64,000 nt of DNA from Cryomorpha sp963741985 (GTDB lineage: Bacteria > Bacteroidota > Bacteroidia > Flavobacteriales_D > Cryomorphaceae): contig CAVUKD010000002.1 in NCBI GenBank assembly GCA_963741985.1, forward strand, positions 124,001 through 188,000, given 5' to 3'. The position numbers were made by a program, and so were the translations under genes. Below, one piece after another: positions 8,918 through 17,576 of the stretch (position 1 is its first letter; each line of letters starts with the position of its first letter). Under the pieces are notes generated by a model. It was not told the origin of the DNA. It saw nothing but the letters and a program-made list of their open reading frames with translations, and did no database searches.

Positions 8918-11407
8918 ATGAGAATGAAGTACTTTTTTACCCCCCTAATACTTCTATCATGCTCGCAGATTTTCGCTCAGGATCACTTTCCGGATGGTTT
9001 TTCAAAGGAGGTTGCTTACGACCAATTTGATGGCCCGGGGGGATACCTGCCCACTGACTCAACAATAGCTGCCGTATGGGAAATCCAAGGGAAATTGTTT
9101 ATCATTAAAGATGAAATAGTACCTGACAGTCCGGTTATCGACATTACTGAAGAAGTAGCATTTTGGGGAGATCTGGGTTTAGTGGGAGCTGCCCTAGACC
9201 CCCATTTTCTCCAAAATGGATACGTTTATCTACTTTATAATGTAGATCGTCATTATTATAAATATTTTGGCACCGCTCAATACGATCCCAATGCAACCGA
9301 AACATACGGGCCGACAATGGGAAGGTTGACGAGATATACTGTAAATACCAACGATTTTGAATCTTTGGTTCCCAATAGTCGACATATTCTTTTGGGCGAC
9401 AGTGTGGGAAATGGAATCGCAGTTTGCACAGCGTCTCATGGGGTTGGAATAATAAAGTTTGGTGAAGATGGGTCCCTTCTTCTGACCGCTGGCGATGGAA
9501 ATACCTGGGTCGGGACAGCCGCAGGAACCGGCTACAACGGAACCGGCCCCATCCCTGACTTCGGTTACGACAGTTTGGCCTACGCCGATGGATTAATAAC
9601 CTCAAAAGAGTTTTTGGGCGCATATCGTGCCCAATATTTGGATGGCCTGAATGGAAAATTACTTCGAATAAATCCCGAAACGGGTGAAGGAATGCCTAAT
9701 AATCCCTTTTACAGAAATGACGCTCCAAACAGCCCACGTTCTAAAATTTGGGCATTGGGAATGCGAAATCCATACCGTATGACTATCAAACCCGAAACTG
9801 GTTACGGAGACCTTTCAGATGGTTTTCCCGGAATAGTGTATGTTTCTGATGTTGGAGATTGGGTCTGGGAAGAGATTAATGTAGTGCGTGAAGGCGGTTT
9901 GAATTTTGGCTGGCCTATGTTTCAGGGACCGGTAGTCCACCCATTTTATAACGATGCTCCTACCCAAAATACCAATGCCCCCAATCCCCTTGCGGGAAAT
10001 ATAGGTTGTGAAAAACCTTATTTCAACTACCAAAATACAGTAGTACAAGCAAATCAATTTCACGATTACAATTATCCTAACCCGTGCAATCCGGCGGTAT
10101 CAATTCCGGATTCAATACAGACTTTTATCCATGAACAACCCGCATTGGCGTATGGTAATGCTGCTAATGTTGATAATCCATATGCTATAATACCCGCTTG
10201 GGATTCTCAGGGGAACGCTACCTATATGAAAGTGACCGATCCAAATAGCCCAGTAGAGGGAATTAATTTTTCAGGATACAGCGGTTCCGGGGGTGCCTTC
10301 TTGGAGGGTGAACACATTCCCCATGAATATCAAGGCTGGTACGTGCAGGCAGATTATTCAGGCTGGCTCAACGCATTCTATTTCGATTCAAACAACGATT
10401 TGCAAAGGATCGAAAACTGGAGCGAAAATCTCGGAGGGCCTGTTCATGTTATCCAATCGCCAAATGACGGCTGTATATATGTAACCTCGATCTTCCCTCC
10501 CAAAATCTATCGCATCTGTTACGGTGGCAACCAAAAACCTTTTATCGTTGTAACGCCTGATTTGGTGTATGGTAATAGTCCACAAAATGTACATTTTGAC
10601 GCAAGTGCCAGTTACGACCCTGAAGGTGGTTCGCTAGACTTCTACTGGGATTTTGGCGATGGAAGCACCGGTACAGGTGGTATAATCGATCATTCTTATA
10701 CTGCTCCGGATAATAATGTCGCCACCTATACAGCCACACTTACGGTGACCGATTCCGCCGCCGCATTTCGAAGTATCGCAATACCGGTATCTCTCAACAA
10801 TACGCCACCTCAGGTGAATATTACTGGTATTACAGAGGGGCAGCTATATGCCATTGACTCGGCTACCAGTATGTGGTTATCGGCCGAAGTTGATGATGCC
10901 GAGCAATCTGCGGATGAAATGAATTACCATTGGCAATTGTATTTACACCACAATCAACATTACCACAATTTGGAGGCATGGGAAGGTAATAATATTGATA
11001 TGCAAGTTGTCCCTACCGGTTGTTCCGAACATGAAAGCTATTGGTACGAAATAAAAGTTACCGTTACGGATCCGGGCGGACTGACGGATAGCGATTCACG
11101 AAATATTTATCCAAATTGCGATGGTACTCCCTCGCCGGGAATTAAGATTGATCAACCCTTTCTGATTTTACCAAATCCGGCAGAGAATTACATTGATTTA
11201 TATAGCCAAGTCAGTCTGGGTTCTGAAGTGCAATACTATATATATGGCTCCGATGGCAAAATCGATAGCCATAATATGGTTGGCTATCTGGATGATAAGC
11301 AAAACTTTAGAATTAACATTTCAGCTCTTAGCAGTGGTGTCTACGTTCTAAAATTCAACGTGAAAGGTGAATGGTATCAGGAACGATTTGTGAAAATCAA
11401 TTACTAG
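8918..11407 (+). CDS. Secreted PQQ-dependent sugar dehydrogenase with PKD domain and T9SS sorting domain
   Basis: 829 residues from the ATG at 8918 (a second ATG is at 8924); the in-frame ATG at 8888 is excluded because it lies in the promoter. A signal peptide ends at FAQ. Residues about 25-530 form a six-bladed soluble glucose-dehydrogenase-like propeller: GDLGLVGAALDPHF, HGVGIIKFGEDGSLLLTAGD, GLNGKLLRINPETGEG, WALGMRNPYRM, GLNFGWPMFQGP. These enzymes oxidise sugars using PQQ. A PKD domain follows (DASASYDPEGGSLDFYWDFG), then a second Ig-like segment and a C-terminal T9SS type A domain (ILPNPAENYIDLYS, SGVYVLKF). The protein is thus expected at the cell surface or outside. Substrate is not known. 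Confidence 0.88.
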   Translation: MRMKYFFTPLILLSCSQIFAQDHFPDGFSKEVAYDQFDGPGGYLPTDSTIAAVWEIQGKLFIIKDEIVPDSPVIDITEEVAFWGDLGLVGAALDPHFLQNGYVYLLYNVDRHYYKYFGTAQYDPNATETYGPTMGRLTRYTVNTNDFESLVPNSRHILLGDSVGNGIAVCTASHGVGIIKFGEDGSLLLTAGDGNTWVGTAAGTGYNGTGPIPDFGYDSLAYADGLITSKEFLGAYRAQYLDGLNGKLLRINPETGEGMPNNPFYRNDAPNSPRSKIWALGMRNPYRMTIKPETGYGDLSDGFPGIVYVSDVGDWVWEEINVVREGGLNFGWPMFQGPVVHPFYNDAPTQNTNAPNPLAGNIGCEKPYFNYQNTVVQANQFHDYNYPNPCNPAVSIPDSIQTFIHEQPALAYGNAANVDNPYAIIPAWDSQGNATYMKVTDPNSPVEGINFSGYSGSGGAFLEGEHIPHEYQGWYVQADYSGWLNAFYFDSNNDLQRIENWSENLGGPVHVIQSPNDGCIYVTSIFPPKIYRICYGGNQKPFIVVTPDLVYGNSPQNVHFDASASYDPEGGSLDFYWDFGDGSTGTGGIIDHSYTAPDNNVATYTATLTVTDSAAAFRSIAIPVSLNNTPPQVNITGITEGQLYAIDSATSMWLSAEVDDAEQSADEMNYHWQLYLHHNQHYHNLEAWEGNNIDMQVVPTGCSEHESYWYEIKVTVTDPGGLTDSDSRNIYPNCDGTPSPGIKIDQPFLILPNPAENYIDLYSQVSLGSEVQYYIYGSDGKIDSHNMVGYLDDKQNFRINISALSSGVYVLKFNVKGEWYQERFVKINY

Positions 11408-11969
11408 TCTTTTCTCAATTTTTATATAGCAATAAATACAATTTTTTTTCGATCCGCTTCTTGATCATTACCTCCAAACCGGTTCCCTGAAAAATTAGTT
11501 TCGGCCGAAAACGAATTGATAAGTTGCATTATCTTATCATTTGATTGTTTGGCATAAGAATCAAATTGCCTTTCCAGTATGCTTTCCGAATGCCAGAAGT
11601 GTGTCATAATTTGGCGAGATATCAATCAGTGGAGATTCTTCATGAGAGGTAATTCCCACAGCATTCAACCCTTCACCGATTATCAATTCCACACATTATT
11701 TCACCTCTCTGTTGGGCAATACCCCTACCCTGCAATCCTATACGCTCGATCTCAGCAGTGGCTTAGTCAACCGAAATCCTATCCACAAACGAAACTCGCA
11801 CCTGAAAACTCGAATTCCGCATAGTGCGTAACTAACAAAATGGCTCGACCAAAACCACTGTTTGCTGTTTTTCAGTAAAATTGACAATCAATCTAAATAT
11901 AATAAACAACTCTTAAGGGACTCATAAGATTTGTTTTTTCAAAAAAACCTTCAATACCGAAAAGTTGGC
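11408..11969 (+). other. Intergenic stretch without a recognisable gene
   Basis: About 560 bp between two T9SS cargo genes. Short open frames exist on both strands (for example 11422-11625 minus), but none has a recognisable domain, a signal peptide or a -7 box, so no gene is called. The 3' half becomes strongly AT-rich toward the palindromes at 11970 and 12084. Confidence 0.4.
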
Positions 11970-11980
11970 TTTCGACGAAA
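11970..11980. promoter_or_regulatory. Palindrome TTTCGACGAAA, distal copy
   Basis: Perfect 5-bp arms around a central A. The same 11-bp core recurs at 12088-12098, 118 bp away, inside a longer palindrome. Both lie in the AT-rich upstream region of the T9SS gene at 12174, which suggests a transcription-factor operator pair. Confidence 0.4.
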
Positions 11981-12083
11981 AATAAATATGATAATCTAAA
12001 TTTATTCATCCTATCTCTTATACGCCTGATTTTTAATTTTTTATATGTTTCTATATTGAATTCCCATATTTATATAACAGCAT

Positions 12084-12102
12084 ATAGTTTCGACGAAACT
12101 AT
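12084..12102. promoter_or_regulatory. Palindrome ATAGTTTCG-A-CGAAACTAT, proximal copy
   Basis: Perfect 9-bp inverted repeat with a 1-nt centre, 43 bp upstream of the -7-like GATATTTG at 12145. It contains the TTTCGACGAAA core seen at 11970. Position upstream of a promoter suits an activator site; the factor is unknown. Confidence 0.45.
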
Positions 12103-12144
12103 TTATTTATTCGATCAAACTTGACTTTGATCAGATAAATTTCG

Positions 12145-12152
12145 GATATTTG
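12145..12152 (+). promoter_or_regulatory. Near-consensus -7 box (GATATTTG) with TTG at 12121
   Basis: GATATTTG differs from TAnnTTTG only in the first base; TTG at 12121-12123 lies 21 bp upstream. It overlaps an in-frame ATG at 12150, which argues for initiation at 12174 or 12180. Confidence 0.45.
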
Positions 12153-12173
12153 CATCGCTTAACAGTTAAAACT

Positions 12174-14474
12174 ATGAACATGAAAAAATCATTTACTAAA
12201 ATCAGCAGTGTACTTTTTGCTTTTATTCTTTGTATCGGAAATCTTTCCGCTCAGGAATCCGATTGTTTGGATTACCGGTTTTACTATTCTGATGCCCACG
12301 GATCGTTCTCTGAAATTTATGAAGTAGTTTTAGGAGAAGGCGTTGCCGACATGACTCTTCTCAAAGAAGTACCTTATGATGCACACATCGCATACAATTC
12401 CGACGAGCATTTGCTTTACATCGTCAACACCTCCAATGGATCATTTCAGAAACTCGAAGTTTCGGCGCCCGATGGAATCATTTCTACCCCGGTGGGTCTT
12501 GATATTTCCATAAGTCATGTTATCAACGCAACGTTCAACCATGATAATAAACTTCTGGTAGCTGCCGAAAGTACCGATAAAGTTTATCAAGTTACTGACT
12601 TAGACGCAGGCTCTACGCTTGAGTTTTCAGACGCTCCTGTTTTGGGTGGTGATATTGCTTTCGACAACGAAGGGAACTTACTCATGGCTACGAGAGAAGG
12701 TGGCGGGAAACTCATTCGAATTCATTCTTTTAACCCTGTAACGTTGGAATATCCTGTAAACGTTCAGATTGGAACGGTTCCCGCACTAGTAACCGGTATT
12801 GCAAAAACGGAAGATGGGAATATGTTGCTTTCTGCTAAAAATGCAAATGCTTTTGTAGTGTATGCCTCTGACGGTTCTGGCCCAATTGACGGACAGAGTT
12901 ATGCAACTCCATTTACACTATCGAATGGCGATATGGCTTCAGGTTGTGCACAAAGTGCGCCCGTAATAGAAGGATGTCAAAACTTTAAATACTACTATAT
13001 AGCTGATAATACTCCAGGATATGCGCAGGGAACCGTTTTCAGTGGAGATATCGTAAACGGAGAATTCGCTCTTACTGAACTTTTCGAATCAGGTATTAGT
13101 TCTCACCTTGCGGTAAACAATGATAACGGAGATCTGTATGTAGTAAATGGAAGCGTTTTAAGAACCTACAACGAGTCAGGTGACCAGCTTAATTCTGTAA
13201 GCACCTCTGGTCTCGGATCTATTGTCGCTGCCGTTTGGAATCCAGCCGATGGATTGGTTTATGCAGGTTCAAACCAACACAAAATTTACAAAATCAATCC
13301 GGCTTCAGGAGCTTCTGAACTCGTTGCATCACAAGTACCTGTTCATGGTGGTGATTTGATTTTGGATGACGAAGGAAATCTTCTACTCATCGAACGTAAT
13401 GATGATGCACCTTCTAAACTACACCTAATCGCCGGTGGTACCGCAACACTTATAAATGGAGACTTAACTCCGGCCATAAATGGTGCCGCTTTGACGCAAA
13501 TGGGAGGAATCATTGCTGCAAAAGGCAATAATACCAACAGTTTTTATCTCTATGATCTCGAAGGCAACAATGGATTTGCAATCGATGCTGTAATCAATGG
13601 TGAACCCTTCCCGGTAGTAGATGGTGATATGGCAAGCGGTTGTTTTGACAATGAGCCTGTAATTATTCCCGGACAATGTTACGCTACTGAAGTAATTGAA
13701 TATATAGAGGGAACTTCTAAAAATGGTGGAAACATTGCAGTTAATCGCACAGATGCATCACAGGCTACTGGACAACCCGAAAGAACGGATGCAAACGTTT
13801 TTGTATCGCTCGGATATGACGGAAGCTTGACGTTAGCGTTTGACGGTGCCATCCCAAATTTGGAAGGTGATGATATCGAAGTGGTTGAAACTTCTTTTGG
13901 CCACCCATCATGCGCGTCATACCCCGAATTTGCAGATGTTTATGTGTCACAGAATGGTGTTGACTTTTTCTTTGCACAAACAATATGCCGCACGGACGGT
14001 TTCGTTGATATCAGCGACGCAGGCGACTTCGATTACATAATGGAAGTGAAAATTGTGAACAATAATATCCTTTCTACCACACCCGATGGATTTGATGTAG
14101 ACGGAGTAGTAGCACTTCACAATTGTGATGAGTTACAAATAGGTTTACAGGAAACCGTTGATACTTCTTATGAAATCGATGGAATTTCTGCTGATGAGAG
14201 CACTTCTGACATGGTAAGCAAGTTGAGTACCTATCCAAATCCAACAACCGGTCCTGCCACCATTCAATTCGTTCCGGCAAAATCGGGAAAAACCACATTG
14301 GTAGTGATGGACATGAATGGAAGAATCGTTCAGACGCTCTTTGATTCCGATGCTGTTTCTGGAGAAACATACTCTCTTGATTTTAATGGTATGTCCTTGC
14401 CAAATGGCATCTACATCACTAAGCTTACAACGAACACAGAATCAATTATCAATAAGATAATTATCGGTAAATAA
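12174..14474 (+). CDS. T9SS-secreted protein with two tandem propeller-like domains
   Basis: 766 residues from the ATG at 12174 (MNMKKSFTK); another ATG is 6 bp on. A signal peptide ends at LSAQ. Two homologous blocks of about 230-240 residues follow (about 28-268 and 273-503). Each starts with a Cys and a YY-rich strand (YRFYYSDAHG; FKYYYIADNT), contains DNEGNLLMAT or DDEGNLLLIE, and ends in DMASGC. They look like partial beta-propellers stabilised by the flanking Cys pairs. A third domain of about 150 residues (EYIEGTSKNGGNIAVNRTDA to VVALHNC) and a C-terminal T9SS type A domain (YPNPTTGPATIQF, LPNGIYITKL) complete it. Function is unknown; surface location is likely. A terminator follows at once. 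Confidence 0.85.
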   Translation: MNMKKSFTKISSVLFAFILCIGNLSAQESDCLDYRFYYSDAHGSFSEIYEVVLGEGVADMTLLKEVPYDAHIAYNSDEHLLYIVNTSNGSFQKLEVSAPDGIISTPVGLDISISHVINATFNHDNKLLVAAESTDKVYQVTDLDAGSTLEFSDAPVLGGDIAFDNEGNLLMATREGGGKLIRIHSFNPVTLEYPVNVQIGTVPALVTGIAKTEDGNMLLSAKNANAFVVYASDGSGPIDGQSYATPFTLSNGDMASGCAQSAPVIEGCQNFKYYYIADNTPGYAQGTVFSGDIVNGEFALTELFESGISSHLAVNNDNGDLYVVNGSVLRTYNESGDQLNSVSTSGLGSIVAAVWNPADGLVYAGSNQHKIYKINPASGASELVASQVPVHGGDLILDDEGNLLLIERNDDAPSKLHLIAGGTATLINGDLTPAINGAALTQMGGIIAAKGNNTNSFYLYDLEGNNGFAIDAVINGEPFPVVDGDMASGCFDNEPVIIPGQCYATEVIEYIEGTSKNGGNIAVNRTDASQATGQPERTDANVFVSLGYDGSLTLAFDGAIPNLEGDDIEVVETSFGHPSCASYPEFADVYVSQNGVDFFFAQTICRTDGFVDISDAGDFDYIMEVKIVNNNILSTTPDGFDVDGVVALHNCDELQIGLQETVDTSYEIDGISADESTSDMVSKLSTYPNPTTGPATIQFVPAKSGKTTLVVMDMNGRIVQTLFDSDAVSGETYSLDFNGMSLPNGIYITKLTTNTESIINKIIIGK

Positions 14475-14498
14475 GTTCAAAGATTTAATGGTTTTTGA

Positions 14499-14525
14499 AA
14501 AAGCATCCTTCGGGGTGCTTTTTTT
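14499..14525 (+). terminator. Intrinsic terminator after the duplicated-propeller T9SS gene
   Basis: Stem AAAAAGCATCC / GGGTGCTTTTT with loop TTCG-like and a T run, 25 bp after the stop codon. Confidence 0.8.
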
Positions 14526-14888
14526 ATGGAAATGTTTACCTGAGTTCGACTATTATTCAGGATTCAGACCGCCTGTAAATAGTGAGTTTCACCTATAAAA
14601 CATGAAATAACTTACGACCAAAGGAAGTGTGTATGCAGCGTAAGCGATCTCCTTATAGCCTTTGAAAATAAACATTTCGTAAAAATAGCGGGCTATTATG
14701 AGTCATTTATAGACAGGAAATTACAGTTTAGAGTTGGAATGCTGGAAGACTTTCCTTCAAAAGCCGATATACCGCATTGCCTTTTCGCGACATAGCCTGC
14801 TATGTCTTTGAAAACGAAACTTGTAGATCGACTTTTGAAAAAGTCTGAATCTCCGAAGAATAATCTAACACAGGTAATTAATAAAGCG
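14526..14888 (+). other. Leader/intergenic region upstream of typA with two tight palindromes
   Basis: No gene is seen. Two perfect short inverted repeats occur: GACATAGC-CT-GCTATGTC at 14789-14806 and GACTTTT-GA-AAAAGTC at 14830-14845. Both are upstream of the typA -7 box, so they are more likely protein-binding sites or cruciform-prone DNA than leader RNA. The frame opened by an ATG at 14802 runs into typA but has no family homology before residue 40. Confidence 0.4.
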
Positions 14889-14896
14889 TACCTTTG
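14889..14896 (+). promoter_or_regulatory. -7 box TACCTTTG for typA
   Basis: Exact TAnnTTTG match 22 bp before the ATG at 14919; it lies inside the longer open frame and so sets the true start. Confidence 0.6.
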
Positions 14897-14918
14897 CGCG
14901 CCTTTTAAAAAGCGAGTT

Positions 14919-16730
14919 ATGCAAAAGATCAGAAATATTGCCATCATTGCCCACGTTGACCACGGAAAAACTACCCTTGTAGATAAAATGATTCTAATAG
15001 GAAAGGTTTTCTCAGACCACGAAAATCCTGGAGACCTCATCATGGACAGCAATGATCTGGAGCGCGAAAGAGGAATTACCATCCTTGCCAAAAACGTTTC
15101 TGTAAAGTACAAAGATTATAAAATCAATATTATCGATACTCCCGGTCACAGCGACTTTGGGGGTGAAGTGGAGCGCGTACTCAATATGGCTGACGGAGTA
15201 ATCCTTCTCGTAGATGCTTTTGAAGGTCCAATGCCCCAAACTCGTTTTGTACTGGAAAAAGCCATTCAGCTCGGACTGAAGCCCATTGTGGTAATCAATA
15301 AAGTTGACAAAGAAAATTGTACCCCTGAAGAAGTCCATGAAGCTGTTTTCGATCTCATGTTTAACCTTGAAGCGTCTGAAGACCAATTAAATTTCCCCGA
15401 GGTTTATGGCTCTGCTAAAAATGGCTGGATGAATACCGACTGGAGAGTACCTACCGATAGTATTGCTCCGCTGATGGATATTATTATTGAGCATATTCCT
15501 GAACCGAAGGTCGAAGAAGGAACATTGCAAATGCTTATTACTTCACTCGAATATTCTTCTTTTATCGGCCGAATTGCTATCGGAAGAGTAAAACGTGGCT
15601 CCGTTGAGGCCGGTCAAAAGATAAACCTTATAAAACGCGATGGTACTGCAGTAAAAGGAAAAATCAAGGAACTCTATGTATTTGAAGGCTTAAGCAAAAA
15701 GAAAGCAGACATAGTACATGCCGGAGATATTTGCGCAATCGCGGGTCTTGACGGATTTGAAATTGGTGACACAGTTGCCGATTTTGAAAATCCCGAAGCT
15801 CTTCCCCCCATCTCGATTGATGAACCTACAATGAGCATGGTTTTTACAATCAATGACTCTCCATTTTACGGACAGGAAGGAAAATTCGTAACATCACGCC
15901 ATCTTCACGACCGACTGATGAAGGAATTGGAAAAAAATCTTGCACTCCGTGTTGAAAACACCGGTACCAGCGATGCACACACCGTTTATGGCCGCGGTGT
16001 TCTTCACCTTTCTGTGTTAATTGAAACCATGCGTCGTGAGGGATATGAACTTCAAATTGGACAACCTCAGGTAATTATTAAAGAAATTGACGGAAAGAAA
16101 AACGAACCAATTGAAGAATTACGAATCGATCTTCCAGAAGAGTATTCAGGGAAAGCCATCGAAACGGTAAACCTGCGAAAAGGCGAAATGCTCAGCATGA
16201 CCCCAAAAGGCGACCGCATGTTATTGGAATTTAAAATCCCATCACGTGGTATTATCGGTTTGCGTAACTATATGCTTACTGCTACAGCAGGTGAAGCTAT
16301 TATGTCGCATCGATTTGTTGGTTTCGAGCCCTATCGCGGTGCAATCCCCGCTCGCCAGAACGGCTCGCTTATCAGTATGGAGAAAGGAAAAGCCATTCCT
16401 TATTCGTTAAGCAATATGCAAGACCGTGGCCGCTTCTTCGTAAATCCCAATGAAGAGATTTACGAAGGTCAGGTAATCGGTGAGAATACCCGCCCCGGCG
16501 ATTTGGTAATCAACATTACCAAAACCAAAAAAATGAGCAATATGCGTAGCTCGGGTGCCGATGACAAAATTAAAATCGCACCAGCAATTAAGTTTTCGCT
16601 TGAAGAAGCACTCGAATATATTCAGGCAGACGAATATGTGGAAGTAACACCAAAATCACTTCGTGTGCGCAAGACACAGCTCAAAGAACAGGACCGAAAA
16701 CGATCGCGTTCGGCTGTGCCACAAGGCTAA
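14919..16730 (+). CDS. typA: Ribosome-associated GTPase TypA/BipA
   Basis: 603 residues from the ATG at 14919, the usual TypA length and N-terminus (MQKIRNIAIIAHVDHGKTTL). G motifs are complete: G1 AHVDHGKTTL, G2 ERGITI, G3 DTPGHSDFGGE, G4 NKVDK, G5 GSAKNG. The elongation-factor domains II, III and V and the TypA-specific C-terminal domain follow (RGIIGLRNYMLTATAGEAIM; MSNMRSSGADDKI). TypA is a translational GTPase that helps 50S assembly and stress or cold adaptation. The longer frame from 14802 is rejected because the -7 box lies between. It has its own promoter and terminator, so it is monocistronic. Confidence 0.97.
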   Translation: MQKIRNIAIIAHVDHGKTTLVDKMILIGKVFSDHENPGDLIMDSNDLERERGITILAKNVSVKYKDYKINIIDTPGHSDFGGEVERVLNMADGVILLVDAFEGPMPQTRFVLEKAIQLGLKPIVVINKVDKENCTPEEVHEAVFDLMFNLEASEDQLNFPEVYGSAKNGWMNTDWRVPTDSIAPLMDIIIEHIPEPKVEEGTLQMLITSLEYSSFIGRIAIGRVKRGSVEAGQKINLIKRDGTAVKGKIKELYVFEGLSKKKADIVHAGDICAIAGLDGFEIGDTVADFENPEALPPISIDEPTMSMVFTINDSPFYGQEGKFVTSRHLHDRLMKELEKNLALRVENTGTSDAHTVYGRGVLHLSVLIETMRREGYELQIGQPQVIIKEIDGKKNEPIEELRIDLPEEYSGKAIETVNLRKGEMLSMTPKGDRMLLEFKIPSRGIIGLRNYMLTATAGEAIMSHRFVGFEPYRGAIPARQNGSLISMEKGKAIPYSLSNMQDRGRFFVNPNEEIYEGQVIGENTRPGDLVINITKTKKMSNMRSSGADDKIKIAPAIKFSLEEALEYIQADEYVEVTPKSLRVRKTQLKEQDRKRSRSAVPQG

Positions 16731-16751
16731 ATTTTATCTTTTCACTCTTTG

Positions 16752-16786
16752 AAAAGTGCATTAATTTCTGTTAATGCACTTTTTCT
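16752..16786 (+). terminator. Intrinsic terminator after typA
   Basis: Perfect 13-bp stem AAAAGTGCATTAA / TTAATGCACTTTT with a 6-nt loop (16765-16770) and T tail. Confidence 0.85.
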
Positions 16787-16989
16787 GTTCTCATCGAAAG
16801 GTAACGAAGACTCTAGTTCAACCTATCAATCCAGAATAGGTCGCTTTACGATTGCTGAAAAATTTATATACTTAATGTATTTTTAACACGTTTAGCTTTT
16901 CAATTTTGCTCACCAATTTGAAAACTAACTTAACGATTAGGTTTTTTTGGGGGATTAAGATTATATTCTAAAACATTAAAAACAGATCT

Positions 16990-17172
16990 ATGGAAGAGTA
17001 TTTTTTCAATTGTCCGTATTGCCTTGCACGTATATCCATGCTGATAGACACGTCGATAAGGCATCAGGAGTATGTCGAAGATTGTGAGGTGTGTTGTAAT
17101 CCTATCGACTTGAAAATAAAAATTGACGCAGGAGAAATTACGCAATTTGAGGCATTAGAATTGGGTCAGTGA
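16990..17172 (+). CDS. CPXCG-motif cysteine-rich small protein
   Basis: 60 residues, MEEYFFNCPYCLARISMLID and then VEDCEVCCNPIDLKI. The two Cys knuckles (CPYC and CEVCC-NP) match the CPXCG zinc-ribbon family common in Gammaproteobacteria and Bacteroidota. The family probably binds one zinc; no function is established. The length is complete for the family. It stands alone between the typA terminator and the structured RNA leader downstream. Confidence 0.85.
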   Translation: MEEYFFNCPYCLARISMLIDTSIRHQEYVEDCEVCCNPIDLKIKIDAGEITQFEALELGQ

Positions 17173-17358
17173 ATACAATCTTAACAGATTGAAAAATCTC
17201 GTAAAGCCTTTTATATCGAAGAATACAGGATGTATTTCCATGATTTTCAAATGTTCGTCGAACAGCCTAAAAATACTTCTGCTCTTACGAGTCCAATAGA
17301 GATACAATCTTGAATTCACAAACTAGTGAAATCACTTTTTTTTAACGATAAGTTGACG

Positions 17359-17366
17359 TACATTTG
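17359..17366 (+). promoter_or_regulatory. -7 box TACATTTG for the structured leader RNA
   Basis: Exact TAnnTTTG match 2-4 nt before the first hairpin at 17369. No TTG is found at the -33 distance. Confidence 0.5.
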
Positions 17367-17368
17367 TC

Positions 17369-17541
17369 CTGTATTCTTCTCTATGGAGAATACAGCGAGG
17401 TTTTGGTTAGCCCCGTTAGCATACCGCAAGGTTGCTAACAACCGCAAGCAACGTCCGATCTTTAATGGTTGTTTTAGATTGATTGGTTATCGATTCTTTG
17501 AATCGCTTTCATTATGGACTTGCTTGCGGTCTTTTTATTTT
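17369..17541 (+). ncRNA. Structured RNA leader or small RNA with alternative stems and terminator
   Basis: Four helices can be drawn by eye. H1: CTGTATTCT pairs with AGAATACAG (about 17369-17395). H2: GTTAGCA-(T)-ACC capped by a GCAA tetraloop and closed by GGT-TGCTAAC (17415-17439), ten pairs with one bulge. H3: ACCGCAAGCAA (17441-17451) pairs with TTGCTTGCGGT (17520-17530), extended by GTCC/GGAC, followed by CTTTTTATTTT as in an intrinsic terminator. H4 lies inside H3: CGATT-CTTTG-AATCG (about 17490-17505). GTTGC (17431-17435) can instead pair with GCAAC (17448-17452), which would break both H2 and H3. That mutual exclusion is typical of attenuators and riboswitches. No known aptamer signature (TPP, SAM, cobalamin, preQ1) was recognised. 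It could also be a free small RNA. Confidence 0.6.
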
Positions 17542-17576
17542 CTTAAACTTGTAGCGATTATTCAATTTTCATTTTC

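Noticed and set aside
11422..11625. 67-residue minus-strand open frame after the PQQ dehydrogenase
   Set aside because: No promoter, no domain and no sign of conservation visible.
14802..14918. 117-bp N-terminal extension of typA
   Set aside because: No homology before MQKIRNIA, and the -7 box lies inside it.
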